Shown: in pieces, positions 1 to 6,776 of the stretch | How the letters are laid out: each line of letters starts with the position of its first letter | How positions within the stretch are numbered: the first letter of the stretch is position 1 | Assembly: GCA_947465505.1 (NCBI GenBank) | Contig: CANIBN010000007.1 | Span: 1-32,443, forward strand | Reading direction: 5' to 3' | Source: Acidimicrobiales bacterium | Lineage (GTDB): Bacteria > Actinomycetota > Acidimicrobiia > Acidimicrobiales > Ilumatobacteraceae | DNA length: 32,443 nucleotides | Notes under the pieces: model-generated | What the model was told of the DNA's origin: nothing | What the model saw: only the letters and a program-made list of their open reading frames with translations | The model's database searches: none | Program-made: the position numbers and the translations under genes

Positions 1-1177
1 CCTCGACGGTGTGCTGGAACGCCGTGACATCGAAATTGCCCTCTTCGTCGAGGTACTTCAGCAGGTTGATCGAAGCAAGGTTGCACGCCGAATTGTCGAG
101 GTGCATGTACTCCGAGCACGGGTTCGAACCATTGATCCGACCGGTGTTGTGTGCGGTGTGCCACTTGTTGATCGTGCTGTCGAACTGCAGACCCGGGTCT
201 GCGCACTCCCAGGATGCCTGTGCAATTTCGCGCCACAGGTCTCGGGCGCGCATGGTTCGCACGATGGATCCGTCGGTGACGGCCCGCAGGTGCCAGTCCG
301 CGTCATCGCGAACAGCCTGCATGAACTCGTCAGTAACACGAACCGAGTTATTGGCGTTCTGGTACTGGATCGAGAACGAGTCGGTGCCGTCAAGGTCCAT
401 GTCGAAGCCGGCATCACGGAGCACGCGAGCCTTGCGCTCTTCTTTGACCTTGCACCAGATGAACTCTTCGACATCGGGGTGATCGACGTTGAGGATGACC
501 ATCTTGGCGGCACGGCGGGTCTTGCCACCGGACTTGATCGTGCCGGCCGAGGCATCGGCGCCACGCATGAAACTCACCGGACCAGAGGCCGTACCACCGC
601 CCTGGAGCAGTTCCTTCGAGGAACGGATGCGGGAGAGGTTGATACCTGCACCGGAGCCACCTTTGAAGATGGTGCCTTCCTCGCGGTACCAGTTCAAGAT
701 GGAGTCCATCGTGTCGTCTACCGACAGGATGAAGCACGCGCTGGCCTGCTGGGGAACGCCCTTCACACCGATGTTGAACCAAACCGGACTGTTGAAGGCC
801 GCGCGCTGGGTAACGAGGATGAACTTCAACTCGTTGCGGAACGACTCCGCCTCGTTGGCATCGACGAAGTAGCCGCCCTCGACACCCCAATTGGTGATGG
901 TGTCGGCGACACGGTCGATGACCTGACGAAGTGACGACTCACGCTCGGGGGTGCCCAGAGTGCCACGGAAGTACTTCTGCGCAACGATGTTCGTTGCGTT
1001 GAGCGACCAGCCGACCGGGAACTCGACGTCGAGCTGCTCAAAGGCAACCGAGCCGTCCTTCCAGTTGCTGATACGCGCATCACGGCGCTCCCACACGACC
1101 TCGTCGTATGGGTGTGTTCCCGGGGAGGTGAAATGCCGCCCAATACCGATCCCGAGCTGCTCCGGCGCGACCGCCAT
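1..1177 (-). CDS. nrdJ: Class II (adenosylcobalamin-dependent) ribonucleotide reductase, N-terminal part
   Basis: Reduces ribonucleotides to deoxyribonucleotides using a B12-generated thiyl radical, supplying dNTPs in the cytoplasm. Only the first 392 residues lie in the window; the gene runs off the left edge. Read from the minus strand, the protein has a cysteine at 148 in SACFILSVDD, a glycine-rich nucleotide-site stretch FKGGSGAGINLSR (about 171-183), and the active-site motif NPCSE (352-356, C354 as expected thiyl radical site) followed by DNSACNLASINL with C365, the likely partner of C148 in the reductive disulfide. These motifs and spacing are those of the large bacterial class II enzymes. 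The ATG at 1177 is preceded by AAAGGA eight bases upstream, the same leader as recA in this window. A promoter lies at 1310-1339. No frameshift is seen in the part present. Confidence 0.95.
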   Translation of the reverse strand, partial: MAVAPEQLGIGIGRHFTSPGTHPYDEVVWERRDARISNWKDGSVAFEQLDVEFPVGWSLNATNIVAQKYFRGTLGTPERESSLRQVIDRVADTITNWGVEGGYFVDANEAESFRNELKFILVTQRAAFNSPVWFNIGVKGVPQQASACFILSVDDTMDSILNWYREEGTIFKGGSGAGINLSRIRSSKELLQGGGTASGPVSFMRGADASAGTIKSGGKTRRAAKMVILNVDHPDVEEFIWCKVKEERKARVLRDAGFDMDLDGTDSFSIQYQNANNSVRVTDEFMQAVRDDADWHLRAVTDGSIVRTMRARDLWREIAQASWECADPGLQFDSTINKWHTAHNTGRINGSNPCSEYMHLDNSACNLASINLLKYLDEEGNFDVTAFQHTVE

Positions 1178-1205
1178 GCTGTGATTCCTTTCGTTCCGTT
1201 CCCGC

Positions 1206-1222
1206 CCACGGACGTTCCGTGG
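1206..1222. other. Perfect 7-bp hairpin in the nrdJ 5' leader
   Basis: CCACGGA-CGT-TCCGTGG is a perfect inverted repeat in the untranslated leader of nrdJ, about 30 bases before the start codon. A smaller G/C hairpin (GGGGA/TCCCC) lies near 1273-1286. I could not match the leader to the B12-box consensus, so this is noted as structure only; it may affect translation or be a protein site. Confidence 0.4.
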
Positions 1223-1309
1223 CTCGTGCACCGACCCGCCACTATCTGGGTCGTTATGTGTTTCCAGTGACGGGGACTCCCCCGAAACCACGTCGCTGAG
1301 TGGATTGAG

Positions 1310-1339
1310 ATTACAGCAGTGTAGTTACAGCCGTGTCAA
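1310..1339 (-). promoter_or_regulatory. Predicted sigma-A type promoter of nrdJ
   Basis: On the minus strand TTGACA (plus positions 1334-1339) is followed after 18 bases by TGTAAT (1310-1315). The leader to the nrdJ ATG would be about 125 bases. An alternative -10, TACACT (1318-1323), lies in an 11-base stretch, TACACTGCTGT, that also occurs exactly at the recA promoter. No clear NrdR box or LexA box was found here. Confidence 0.55.
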
Positions 1340-1579
1340 CACTTGTTTGCTGCCGCGTGACGGAATCTCGCCCGGCCTCACCCACAGGGCTCTGGCCTGC
1401 CTGAACGTCCACGGCGGGGGCGCAGGTTCAGGACCGAGATCCCACGACGAAGCCTCCCTCAAAACCCGAAGGTGCGGCGCCGCCCCGTCTGCCGCGGCCC
1501 CCGCCGCAAACGTTCTTGCGTGCGTAACCCTAGAGACATTCGCCTGTGGGGAGAAAGAGGGAAAACCCGTGAATTTCCC

Positions 1580-1663
1580 TGTGGATACCCTGTGCCCAAG
1601 CCGCCTGGCCGATCGCCTGCGGGCGCCGTCCACACCCCTATCCACAGCCCCGGGTGTGGATAT
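1580..1663. promoter_or_regulatory. Cluster of four DnaA-box-like 9-mers
   Basis: Four sites resembling the DnaA box TTATCCACA lie in 84 bases: GTATCCACA (minus, 1580-1588), CCGTCCACA (plus, 1626-1634), CTATCCACA (plus, 1638-1646) and ATATCCACA (minus, 1655-1663). All keep the TCCACA core. They form two divergent/convergent pairs, between the nrdJ promoter and the start of the RibD-C-like gene. Possible roles are DnaA control of nrdJ, of the downstream gene, or DnaA titration. There is no dnaA or dnaN here, so oriC is unlikely. Prediction from motif only. Confidence 0.5.
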
Positions 1664-1688
1664 TGGGGATAGGTGCTTCAATCGTGGC

Positions 1689-2375
1689 GTGCAGCGCTTG
1701 TTCCCCACGCCTGAGGTTGGCATCGACCCCGCCGACCTGTACGGCGCGTTGGTGCGTCCTCGACCTACCGACCGGCCGTGGGTGGAACTGTGCATGATCA
1801 CGAGCGTGGACGGCACCACAACCGCAGGTGGTACGTCGGGAGCGCTCGGCAGCACCACCGATACGGCGGTCTTGGCCGCCCTGCGGAGGAGCGCTGACGT
1901 GATCATCGTGGGTTCCACCACCGCACATGCCGAGCGGTACCGGGCGCCCAAGAAGTCCGGCCAGCGAGTCGGTGTGGTGACCGCCTCGGGCAACATCGAT
2001 CCCACACTGCCCCTGTTCGACTCTGGAGCGGGCTTTCTCATCACGACGCGAGACGCACCGTCGCACGGGCTTGACGTGATCCGATCGACCACGACAGCAG
2101 TCGACCTTTCCGGAGCGCTCGCACAACTCGACGTCGCAATGGTGCACGCCGAAGGTGGGCCGACGCTCAACGCCGCACTGCTCGCGCTCGACCTCGTGGA
2201 CGAAGTGAACCTCACGATCGCACCGCAATTGGTGGGTGGAGCAGGTCATCGACTCGCCGCGCCGAGCCCTGACGAGCTACCACGGCACCTTGAACTTGCT
2301 CATGTGTGCAACGACGGCAATTACCTGTTTCTGCGTTACGTCCGGGCGATTCAGCGCGGCAGCACAACACGCTGA
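1689..2375 (+). CDS. RibD C-terminal/DHFR-fold reductase (pyrimidine reductase family)
   Basis: A 228-residue protein with the fold of the RibD C-terminal reductase, which in riboflavin synthesis reduces 5-amino-6-ribosylaminouracil phosphate with NADPH. Visible motifs are MITSVDGTTTAGGTSGALG near the N-terminus (substrate loop), DVIIVGSTTA (NADPH binding), and HAEGGPTLNAALLALDLVDE with APQLVGG near the C-terminus. There is no RibD deaminase domain and no other rib gene nearby, so a role in riboflavin synthesis is uncertain; stand-alone members of this family are common in actinobacteria. I chose GTG at 1689, which gives the usual short lead-in (QRLFP) before the domain; the open frame extends upstream to 1305 but that part has no family similarity and overlaps the DnaA boxes. 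GTG at 1656 is an alternative. The 3' end overlaps the convergent LysM gene by 25 bases. Confidence 0.75.
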   Translation: MQRLFPTPEVGIDPADLYGALVRPRPTDRPWVELCMITSVDGTTTAGGTSGALGSTTDTAVLAALRRSADVIIVGSTTAHAERYRAPKKSGQRVGVVTASGNIDPTLPLFDSGAGFLITTRDAPSHGLDVIRSTTTAVDLSGALAQLDVAMVHAEGGPTLNAALLALDLVDEVNLTIAPQLVGGAGHRLAAPSPDELPRHLELAHVCNDGNYLFLRYVRAIQRGSTTR

Positions 2376-2824
2376 CCGACCTCGAGCGACGGTCCGCCGT
2401 TCAGTCGAACGAGCTTGCGAATGGTCGAGGTGAGGTCACCCGAGGGCTTCAATGCTCGAGCGATGACCCACATGGTGTCCCCACGCTGAGCCACGTACGT
2501 GCCTCCGGGCACGACAACCTGACCGCGCAAGGTTCCGGCAGCGTCGTCTGAAACCGCTGAAGGAATCTTCTGTTCCGACAGCGGAACCGCCGGCAATACA
2601 GCGTCGCTGGTGGCGTTGATCTGACGCACCAGGAACGACCCGGCCGCCAGAACCGCCACCAAGAGCAGCACAGCAGCGAGGCGACGCTTCACGTAGACCG
2701 AACTGCTCAGGCGACGGCTCCCCGAAGCCGCACCGCCCACGATCAACTGCAGACGAACCGGAGGATTGGGGTTCTCCCACGTGCGACGGTACTCGACGGG
2801 TTCGATCCTGAGCGGCAGTGCCAT
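2351..2824 (-). CDS. LysM-domain membrane protein, predicted SOS-induced division inhibitor
   Basis: A 157-residue protein: a basic cytoplasmic N-terminus, one membrane helix at about 47-66, a linker, and a C-terminal LysM domain at about 109-156 (starts YVAQRGDTMW, ends EVGQRVVLPR) that would bind peptidoglycan outside the membrane. It is divergent from lexA and shares with it a region of LexA boxes. This is the position and domain make-up of Bacillus YneA and mycobacterial Rv2719c/ChiZ, SOS-induced proteins that slow cell division; that role here is inference from context. The ATG at 2824 has a strong AGGAAGGA site six bases upstream. The promoter at 2878-2906 carries a perfect LexA box inside its spacer, and another perfect box lies in the leader. 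No catalytic domain is visible beyond LysM. Confidence 0.85.
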   Translation of the reverse strand: MALPLRIEPVEYRRTWENPNPPVRLQLIVGGAASGSRRLSSSVYVKRRLAAVLLLVAVLAAGSFLVRQINATSDAVLPAVPLSEQKIPSAVSDDAAGTLRGQVVVPGGTYVAQRGDTMWVIARALKPSGDLTSTIRKLVRLNGGPSLEVGQRVVLPR

Positions 2825-2848
2825 GGCTGATCCTTCCTGACCTGATGG

Positions 2849-2860
2849 GAACGTTCGTTC
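2849..2860. promoter_or_regulatory. LexA box in the LysM-gene leader
   Basis: GAAC-GTTC-GTTC, a perfect GAAC-N4-GTTC core within GGAACGTTCGTTCC, about 25 bases before the LysM-gene start. A repressor here would act as a roadblock or second operator. Confidence 0.75.
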
Positions 2861-2863
2861 CCC

Positions 2864-2875
2864 AAACGACTGTTC
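2864..2875. promoter_or_regulatory. Degenerate LexA box
   Basis: AAAC-GACT-GTTC, one mismatch to GAAC-N4-GTTC, three bases away from the perfect box at 2849-2860. It may be an auxiliary site. Confidence 0.4.
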
Positions 2876-2877
2876 GT

Positions 2878-2906
2878 AGTGTGCCCGAACGACCGTTCGA
2901 CGTCAA
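2878..2906 (-). promoter_or_regulatory. LexA-controlled promoter of the LysM gene
   Basis: On the minus strand TTGACG (2901-2906) and CACACT (2878-2883) are spaced by 17 bases. The perfect LexA box GAAC-GGTC-GTTC occupies 2887-2898 within the spacer. The same layout, box inside a 17-base spacer, is seen at recA. Confidence 0.65.
2887..2898. promoter_or_regulatory. LexA box within the LysM-gene promoter spacer
   Basis: CGAAC-GACC-GTTCG, the full actinobacterial/Bacillus-type LexA operator with the flanking C and G. Binding here would exclude RNA polymerase from the LysM-gene promoter. Confidence 0.85.
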
Positions 2907-2916
2907 CCTCGAAGGG

Positions 2917-2928
2917 GAACAAAAGTTT
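2917..2928. promoter_or_regulatory. Degenerate LexA box upstream of lexA
   Basis: GAAC-AAAA-GTTT, one mismatch in the right half. It lies between the LysM-gene and lexA promoters and could serve either. Confidence 0.4.
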
Positions 2929-2950
2929 GTCGAACCTCTGTTTGCTCTGC

Positions 2951-2962
2951 GAACTACCGTTC
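2951..2962. promoter_or_regulatory. LexA box at the lexA promoter (autoregulation)
   Basis: GCGAAC-TACC-GTTCC has a perfect core and sits just before the lexA -10 element TAGGAT (2966-2971), so bound LexA would cover the lexA promoter. Confidence 0.85.
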
Positions 2963-2965
2963 CCC

Positions 2966-2971
2966 TAGGAT
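2966..2971 (+). promoter_or_regulatory. lexA -10 element, leaderless arrangement
   Basis: TAGGAT is followed by six bases and the lexA ATG at 2978, so transcription would begin at or next to the start codon. A weak -35 (TTGCTC, 2942-2947, 18-base spacer) is present. AGGA within the same hexamer could otherwise be read as a Shine-Dalgarno. Confidence 0.5.
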
Positions 2972-2977
2972 GCAGCC

Positions 2978-3613
2978 ATGCGAGCAACCGGCCTCACTCC
3001 CCGCCAGCGCGAGATCCTCGAATACATCGAGTTGAGCATCAGCGAACGCGGGTTTCCCCCGTCCGTGCGAGAAATCGGCGAGGCAGTTGGACTGAACTCT
3101 CCCTCGACCGTGCACAACCACCTCGAGACCCTGAGCCGCCTTGGCTACCTCGTGCGAGATCCAGCCAAACCACGAGCCATGCTCGTCCGCTACGACTCGG
3201 GCTCGGGTGCAGCACTCGAACGTCGCCCGGTTCGTCACGTTCCCCTCGTGGGTTCCGTAGCGGCCGGGGTGAACGTGCTCGCGGAGGAGAACGTCGAAGA
3301 GGTCCTGCCCCTGCCGCTCGACTTCACCGGCGACGGAGAGTTGTTCATGCTGAAAGTACGCGGCGACTCCATGATCGACGCAGGAATCCTCGACGGCGAC
3401 TACGTCGTTGCACGTCAGCAGAGCGAGGCTCGTAACGGCGACACCGTCGTGGTGGGCATCCCTGGCGACGAGGCAACGGTGAAGACGTGGCAGCGAAAGG
3501 GCAACAAGGTGACGCTCATCCCGCACAACAGCCGATTGTCACCGATGACCTTCGATGCCGGCGAGGTGGAGATCTACGGCAAGGTCGTCACCCTCATGCG
3601 CCGTCTCGACTGA
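2978..3613 (+). CDS. lexA: LexA, SOS repressor
   Basis: Transcriptional repressor of DNA-damage genes that self-cleaves when bound to activated RecA. The 211-residue protein has an N-terminal winged helix-turn-helix (about 1-65; recognition part SVREIGEAVGLNSPSTV), a linker, and a C-terminal S24 peptidase-like domain. The cleavage site is A96-G97 in GSVAAGV, the catalytic serine is S131 in RGDSMIDAG, and the catalytic lysine is K169 in DEATVKTW. All needed residues are present. It is divergent from the LysM gene with LexA boxes at 2849, 2887 and 2951 and two weaker ones between. The ORF ends 14 bases before the convergent dapE stop codon, with no obvious terminator between. Confidence 0.97.
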   Translation: MRATGLTPRQREILEYIELSISERGFPPSVREIGEAVGLNSPSTVHNHLETLSRLGYLVRDPAKPRAMLVRYDSGSGAALERRPVRHVPLVGSVAAGVNVLAEENVEEVLPLPLDFTGDGELFMLKVRGDSMIDAGILDGDYVVARQQSEARNGDTVVVGIPGDEATVKTWQRKGNKVTLIPHNSRLSPMTFDAGEVEIYGKVVTLMRRLD

Positions 3614-3627
3614 CGAACCCCGCTCGC

Positions 3628-4698
3628 TCAGCAGCCGCGCTCGAGCAAACCCCGAAGCGCAACGAACGTGCGCTCAATCGGCGCCCTCTCCACTCGCTCG
3701 TCACGCATGTGTGCGAGTGTCGCATCACCGGGGCCGTAGTTGGTTGCGGGAACGCCGTGTTCGGCGAACCGTGCAACATCTGTCCAGCCGAGCTTCGCAT
3801 TCACCGCAAGCGAGTTCTGTTCGACGAGCGCACGCAACAACGGGTGCGAGAGACCGGGCTGTGCCGCCTGGGAAATATCGTCGATCGCAATCTCGTCGTC
3901 GGGTTCGATTACCGGTGCGAGCAGCGCCATGATTGCCGCCATCGCATCGTCTGAGTTCCGATCTGGTGCGAAGCGGTGTGCGATCAGCACCCGAGCCGCA
4001 TCGGGAACCACGTTGCCGGCGATGCCGCCCTCAACGCGAACGGCCTGGAGCGACTCACGATACGTGCAGCCATCAACCACCGGGTCTCGTCCCGGCCACG
4101 CATCAAGCAGGGTCAGCACCTCGCCGAGGCGGTGAATGGCGTTACGCCCCATCCACGGTCGAGCGGTATGGGCCCGAACACCTTTGAGCGTGAGCCAGAA
4201 GCGCAAGACGCCCTGGCACCCGGCTTCTATCTCGCCGTTGGTGGGCTCACCGAGCAGTGCTACGTCACCGACGAGCAGATCAGGGCGCTCCTTGAACAGT
4301 CGCTGGAGGCCGTTGTGTTCGGCCGCCACCTCTTCGGCTTCGTAGAACACGTAGGTCACGTCCGGAACGGGATCGCTCACCGTGCACGCCAGTTCGAGCA
4401 TCACGGCAAGACCCGACTTCATGTCAGCGGTGCCACATCCCCAAAGCACGTCGCCTTCTCGCCTGCTCGGGACGTTGTCTGCGATCGGCACGGTGTCGGT
4501 GTGACCCGCAAGCACCAGTCGCATCGCTCGGCCAAGGGTGGAGCGGGCGACGAGGTTGTTGCCTACCCGATCCACGGTGAGCCACGGTGCACGGGTGCGC
4601 AACTGGTGCTCAATCCAGTCGGTGATCGCCTGTTCGTCATGGCTCTCGGACCGAATGTCGACCAAGGTGGCCGTCAGCGCGAGCAGGTCTGTCGTCAT
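3628..4698 (-). CDS. dapE: Succinyl-diaminopimelate desuccinylase (M20 metallopeptidase family)
   Basis: Hydrolyses N-succinyl-LL-diaminopimelate to LL-diaminopimelate and succinate in lysine and peptidoglycan synthesis. The 356-residue protein shows M20 metal ligands in order: H66 and D68 in LAGHTDTVP, D92 in GTADMKSGL, E122-E123 in YEAEEV, and the late GPGDATLAH. The length fits the actinobacterial DapE form (about 350-375). It is the last gene of the dap cluster, 13 bases after dapD, with a weak GGCCGGG ribosome site. Because M20 enzymes vary in specificity, the assignment rests mostly on the adjacent dapD and dapC. Confidence 0.92.
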   Translation of the reverse strand: MTTDLLALTATLVDIRSESHDEQAITDWIEHQLRTRAPWLTVDRVGNNLVARSTLGRAMRLVLAGHTDTVPIADNVPSRREGDVLWGCGTADMKSGLAVMLELACTVSDPVPDVTYVFYEAEEVAAEHNGLQRLFKERPDLLVGDVALLGEPTNGEIEAGCQGVLRFWLTLKGVRAHTARPWMGRNAIHRLGEVLTLLDAWPGRDPVVDGCTYRESLQAVRVEGGIAGNVVPDAARVLIAHRFAPDRNSDDAMAAIMALLAPVIEPDDEIAIDDISQAAQPGLSHPLLRALVEQNSLAVNAKLGWTDVARFAEHGVPATNYGPGDATLAHMRDERVERAPIERTFVALRGLLERGC

Positions 4699-4711
4699 CG
4701 CCCGGCCATCG

Positions 4712-5533
4712 TCAGAGCGCTGCGCCGTGGTCGCGGAGTACCTCGTTGAGTTTCGACTTCTCGTGTCGCTCGCCCGGCTCCAGAGCCTTCACAAGCAGGA
4801 CACAAGGCATGCCGAAGTCTCCACCAGGAAACGTGCGCACCCGAGTGGCGCTTACCGCAACGGTCCACGGAGGCACGATGCCCCGGGAGACCTCACGACC
4901 CGACCAGGCCTCCACGACGGGGATCGACCCGGTGAGAATGCAGCCTGCGCCAAGGACAGCGCCCTCCCCCACCCGGGCACCCTCGGCGACGATGCAGCGA
5001 CTACCAATCAGGCACTCATCACCGACGATCACCGGGGCCGCCTGCGGCGGTTCGAGCACGCCACCGATGCCCACTCCACCGGAGAGATGCACGTTCTTGC
5101 CGATCTGGGCGCATGAGCCAACCGTGGCCCACGTGTCAACCATCGAGCCCGAGCCCACGTAGGCGCCGATGTTTACGTAGCTCGGCATCATCACGACGCC
5201 GGGTTCGAGATGAGCGCCCCAACGTGCACTCGCGCCGGGCACCACCCGCACACCGGCGGCCTGATAGTTGCGCTTCAGCGGGATCTTGTCGGCGTATTCG
5301 AACGGCCCCAACTCGGTGGTCTCCATGGTGGAGAGCTTGAAAAGGAGCAAGATCGCCTGCTTCAGCCATTGATGCACCACGACGTCGTCACCAACCAGTT
5401 CAGCCACCCGGGCCTGACCGCTGTCGAGCAGCTCGATCGCTTCCTTGACGGTTGAGTAGGCGCCTGCGTCGCCGGCCTTCAGGCTGTCGCGGGTGGCCCA
5501 GAGTTCTTCGATGCGGGTCTGCAGCGTGGTCAT
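4712..5533 (-). CDS. dapD: Tetrahydrodipicolinate N-succinyltransferase
   Basis: Transfers succinyl from succinyl-CoA to tetrahydrodipicolinate, the first committed step of the succinylase branch to diaminopimelate. The 273-residue protein has an N-terminal helical domain (about 1-100) and a left-handed beta-helix of hexapeptide repeats (about 100-235), including MPSYVNIGAYVGSGSMVDTW and SCAQIGKNVHLSGGVGIGG. These stretches and the length are very close to the E. coli-type DapD (274 residues), not the longer (about 315-320) divergent DapD known from mycobacteria. The start ATG at 5533 lies one base after the stop of the upstream membrane protein gene, implying translational coupling. All four dedicated late DAP genes are in this cluster. 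Confidence 0.96.
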   Translation of the reverse strand: MTTLQTRIEELWATRDSLKAGDAGAYSTVKEAIELLDSGQARVAELVGDDVVVHQWLKQAILLLFKLSTMETTELGPFEYADKIPLKRNYQAAGVRVVPGASARWGAHLEPGVVMMPSYVNIGAYVGSGSMVDTWATVGSCAQIGKNVHLSGGVGIGGVLEPPQAAPVIVGDECLIGSRCIVAEGARVGEGAVLGAGCILTGSIPVVEAWSGREVSRGIVPPWTVAVSATRVRTFPGGDFGMPCVLLVKALEPGERHEKSKLNEVLRDHGAAL

Positions 5534-5534
5534 C

Positions 5535-6776
5535 TCAGTTGTGTTCCTCTTCGGAGTCGGGGGGTGGTACCGGCCGCTGCGACGTTAGGGGACGCGTCGG
5601 CGGCGGAGGTGTCTGCCGTTCCCAGCCGGTACTCGGCATCCGCTGAGTCGGGGCGGGGCTGGAGATGGATCCGCTCTCGTCCTCAGAACTCACGATGGGG
5701 GGCAAACCCGGGCCCTGCTGTACCGGATGGGGCTGAACCGGATGGGGCTGAGCCGGACGGGGCTGGGCAGGACGCTGCACCGGCGGTGGCGACTGTTGGG
5801 GTTGCCGAACCGTGGGCGGCGGTGCTTGTGGCGCTCGTCCCTGAATCTGCGGGTTGGTACGCGCAGCGGGCTGACCAGGTTGACCCGCCTGACCGGGACG
5901 CTGCCCGGCCTGGCCCGGGCGAGGACCGCCAGGCTGCACCGGCCGTTGACCGCCCTGCTGCGGGGTTCGCGCTACCGGCGGAGCGGTGGCTGGTCGGGGA
6001 CCCTGAGCCGGGTACGGCGCCTGCTGCGCCGGATAGCCCGCAGCCGGCGCCTGCTGCCCGTAACCCGCGTAACCCTGGCCGTAGCCGCTGCCGCTGTACC
6101 CGCCGGCCGACGAGGCGCCACCCTGTGCCAGGCCAAGCAGAACCGCCCCAACGCCAAACACCACGCCCACTAATCCAACGACGAGGGCGAGCAGCGATGA
6201 CTGCTTGTTGATGGCCTGACCCACCCCGATCGCGAACGGTAATCCGGTGTCTGGGGAGGCGACCTCCAGTCGGTAGTCGCCCACGGTTCCTACCGTCACC
6301 TGACGGTAGGGCTCAGCGACGACACCGCCAGCCTTGACCACCGCAGAAGCCACCGGCGCGCCGAGTTTGAGCGACTTGCCGTCCGAATTGGTCAGCCTCA
6401 GTCCGATCTCCGGCGGGTTCGGGTCTGCTGCAATCGGCACCACATCGGACGTAGAGCAACCGTCATTCGCGCCGTTGATGCGAACGGTGCCCTTGGACAC
6501 GTAATACAGCGTGTACACGCCCGGCTTATCGAACGTGAGGTCCGTGACACAACCCGACAGGGCGCCGGACTGGGCGCTGAGGTTCTTCACCTTCGAGGAG
6601 AACGAATTCTTCCCCGACACGTAGATCGCCCCACCTGCGACGATGCCGAGCAATACGAGGATGACGCCTGCTACGAGCAGAGCGCCTCCAGCGCGGCGTG
6701 CTGTGGGGTAGCCGGGCTGCTGGTACTGCCCGGCCTGATACGGATTCTGTTGGTACGCACCAGGCTGGTACGACAT
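5535..6776 (-). CDS. Unknown two-TM membrane protein with Tyr/Gln-rich N-terminus and Pro/Gln-rich tail
   Basis: A 413-residue protein that I cannot assign to a characterised family. Residues 1-27 are rich in Tyr, Gln, Pro and Gly (YQQ, PGY repeats). A membrane helix spans about 30-53, followed by an apparently extracellular domain of about 140 residues with two cysteines (C76, C107) that could form a disulfide; it contains short beta-like segments. A second helix spans about 194-217. The C-terminal half is low-complexity Pro/Gln/Gly/Arg (RPGQAGQ, RPAQP, HPVQ units), probably cytoplasmic and disordered. It is inserted between dapC and dapD: its ATG overlaps the dapC stop by one base and its stop is one base before the dapD start, so it is certainly cotranslated with the DAP enzymes. 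A link with cell-envelope synthesis is inferred from this alone. Confidence 0.85.
   Translation of the reverse strand: MSYQPGAYQQNPYQAGQYQQPGYPTARRAGGALLVAGVILVLLGIVAGGAIYVSGKNSFSSKVKNLSAQSGALSGCVTDLTFDKPGVYTLYYVSKGTVRINGANDGCSTSDVVPIAADPNPPEIGLRLTNSDGKSLKLGAPVASAVVKAGGVVAEPYRQVTVGTVGDYRLEVASPDTGLPFAIGVGQAINKQSSLLALVVGLVGVVFGVGAVLLGLAQGGASSAGGYSGSGYGQGYAGYGQQAPAAGYPAQQAPYPAQGPRPATAPPVARTPQQGGQRPVQPGGPRPGQAGQRPGQAGQPGQPAARTNPQIQGRAPQAPPPTVRQPQQSPPPVQRPAQPRPAQPHPVQPHPVQQGPGLPPIVSSEDESGSISSPAPTQRMPSTGWERQTPPPPTRPLTSQRPVPPPDSEEEHN

Larger units (their letters stand above)
1178..1688. other. 511-base non-coding region between nrdJ and the RibD-C-like gene
   Basis: This stretch holds the nrdJ leader and promoter (to about 1340), then about 240 bases with no recognisable gene, then the DnaA-box cluster at 1580-1663. 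Open frames through it have no recognisable protein similarity and no start signals that I trust. It is the longest gene-free stretch in the window. Confidence 0.6.

Noticed and set aside
1178-1310. Cobalamin riboswitch upstream of nrdJ
   Set aside because: Expected from the B12 dependence, but I found no B12-box consensus in the leader. A covariance search would decide.
1305-1355. NrdR boxes at the nrdJ promoter
   Set aside because: A GTGTTGACAC palindrome is present, but it does not match the paired 16-base NrdR consensus.
1580-1663. Chromosomal replication origin
   Set aside because: DnaA-like boxes are present but there is no dnaA, dnaN, gyrB or rpmH nearby and no clear AT-rich unwinding region.
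1305-1688. N-terminal extension of the RibD-C-like protein
   Set aside because: No similarity to the family, odd composition, overlaps promoter and DnaA-box sequences; GTG at 1689 fits the domain start.
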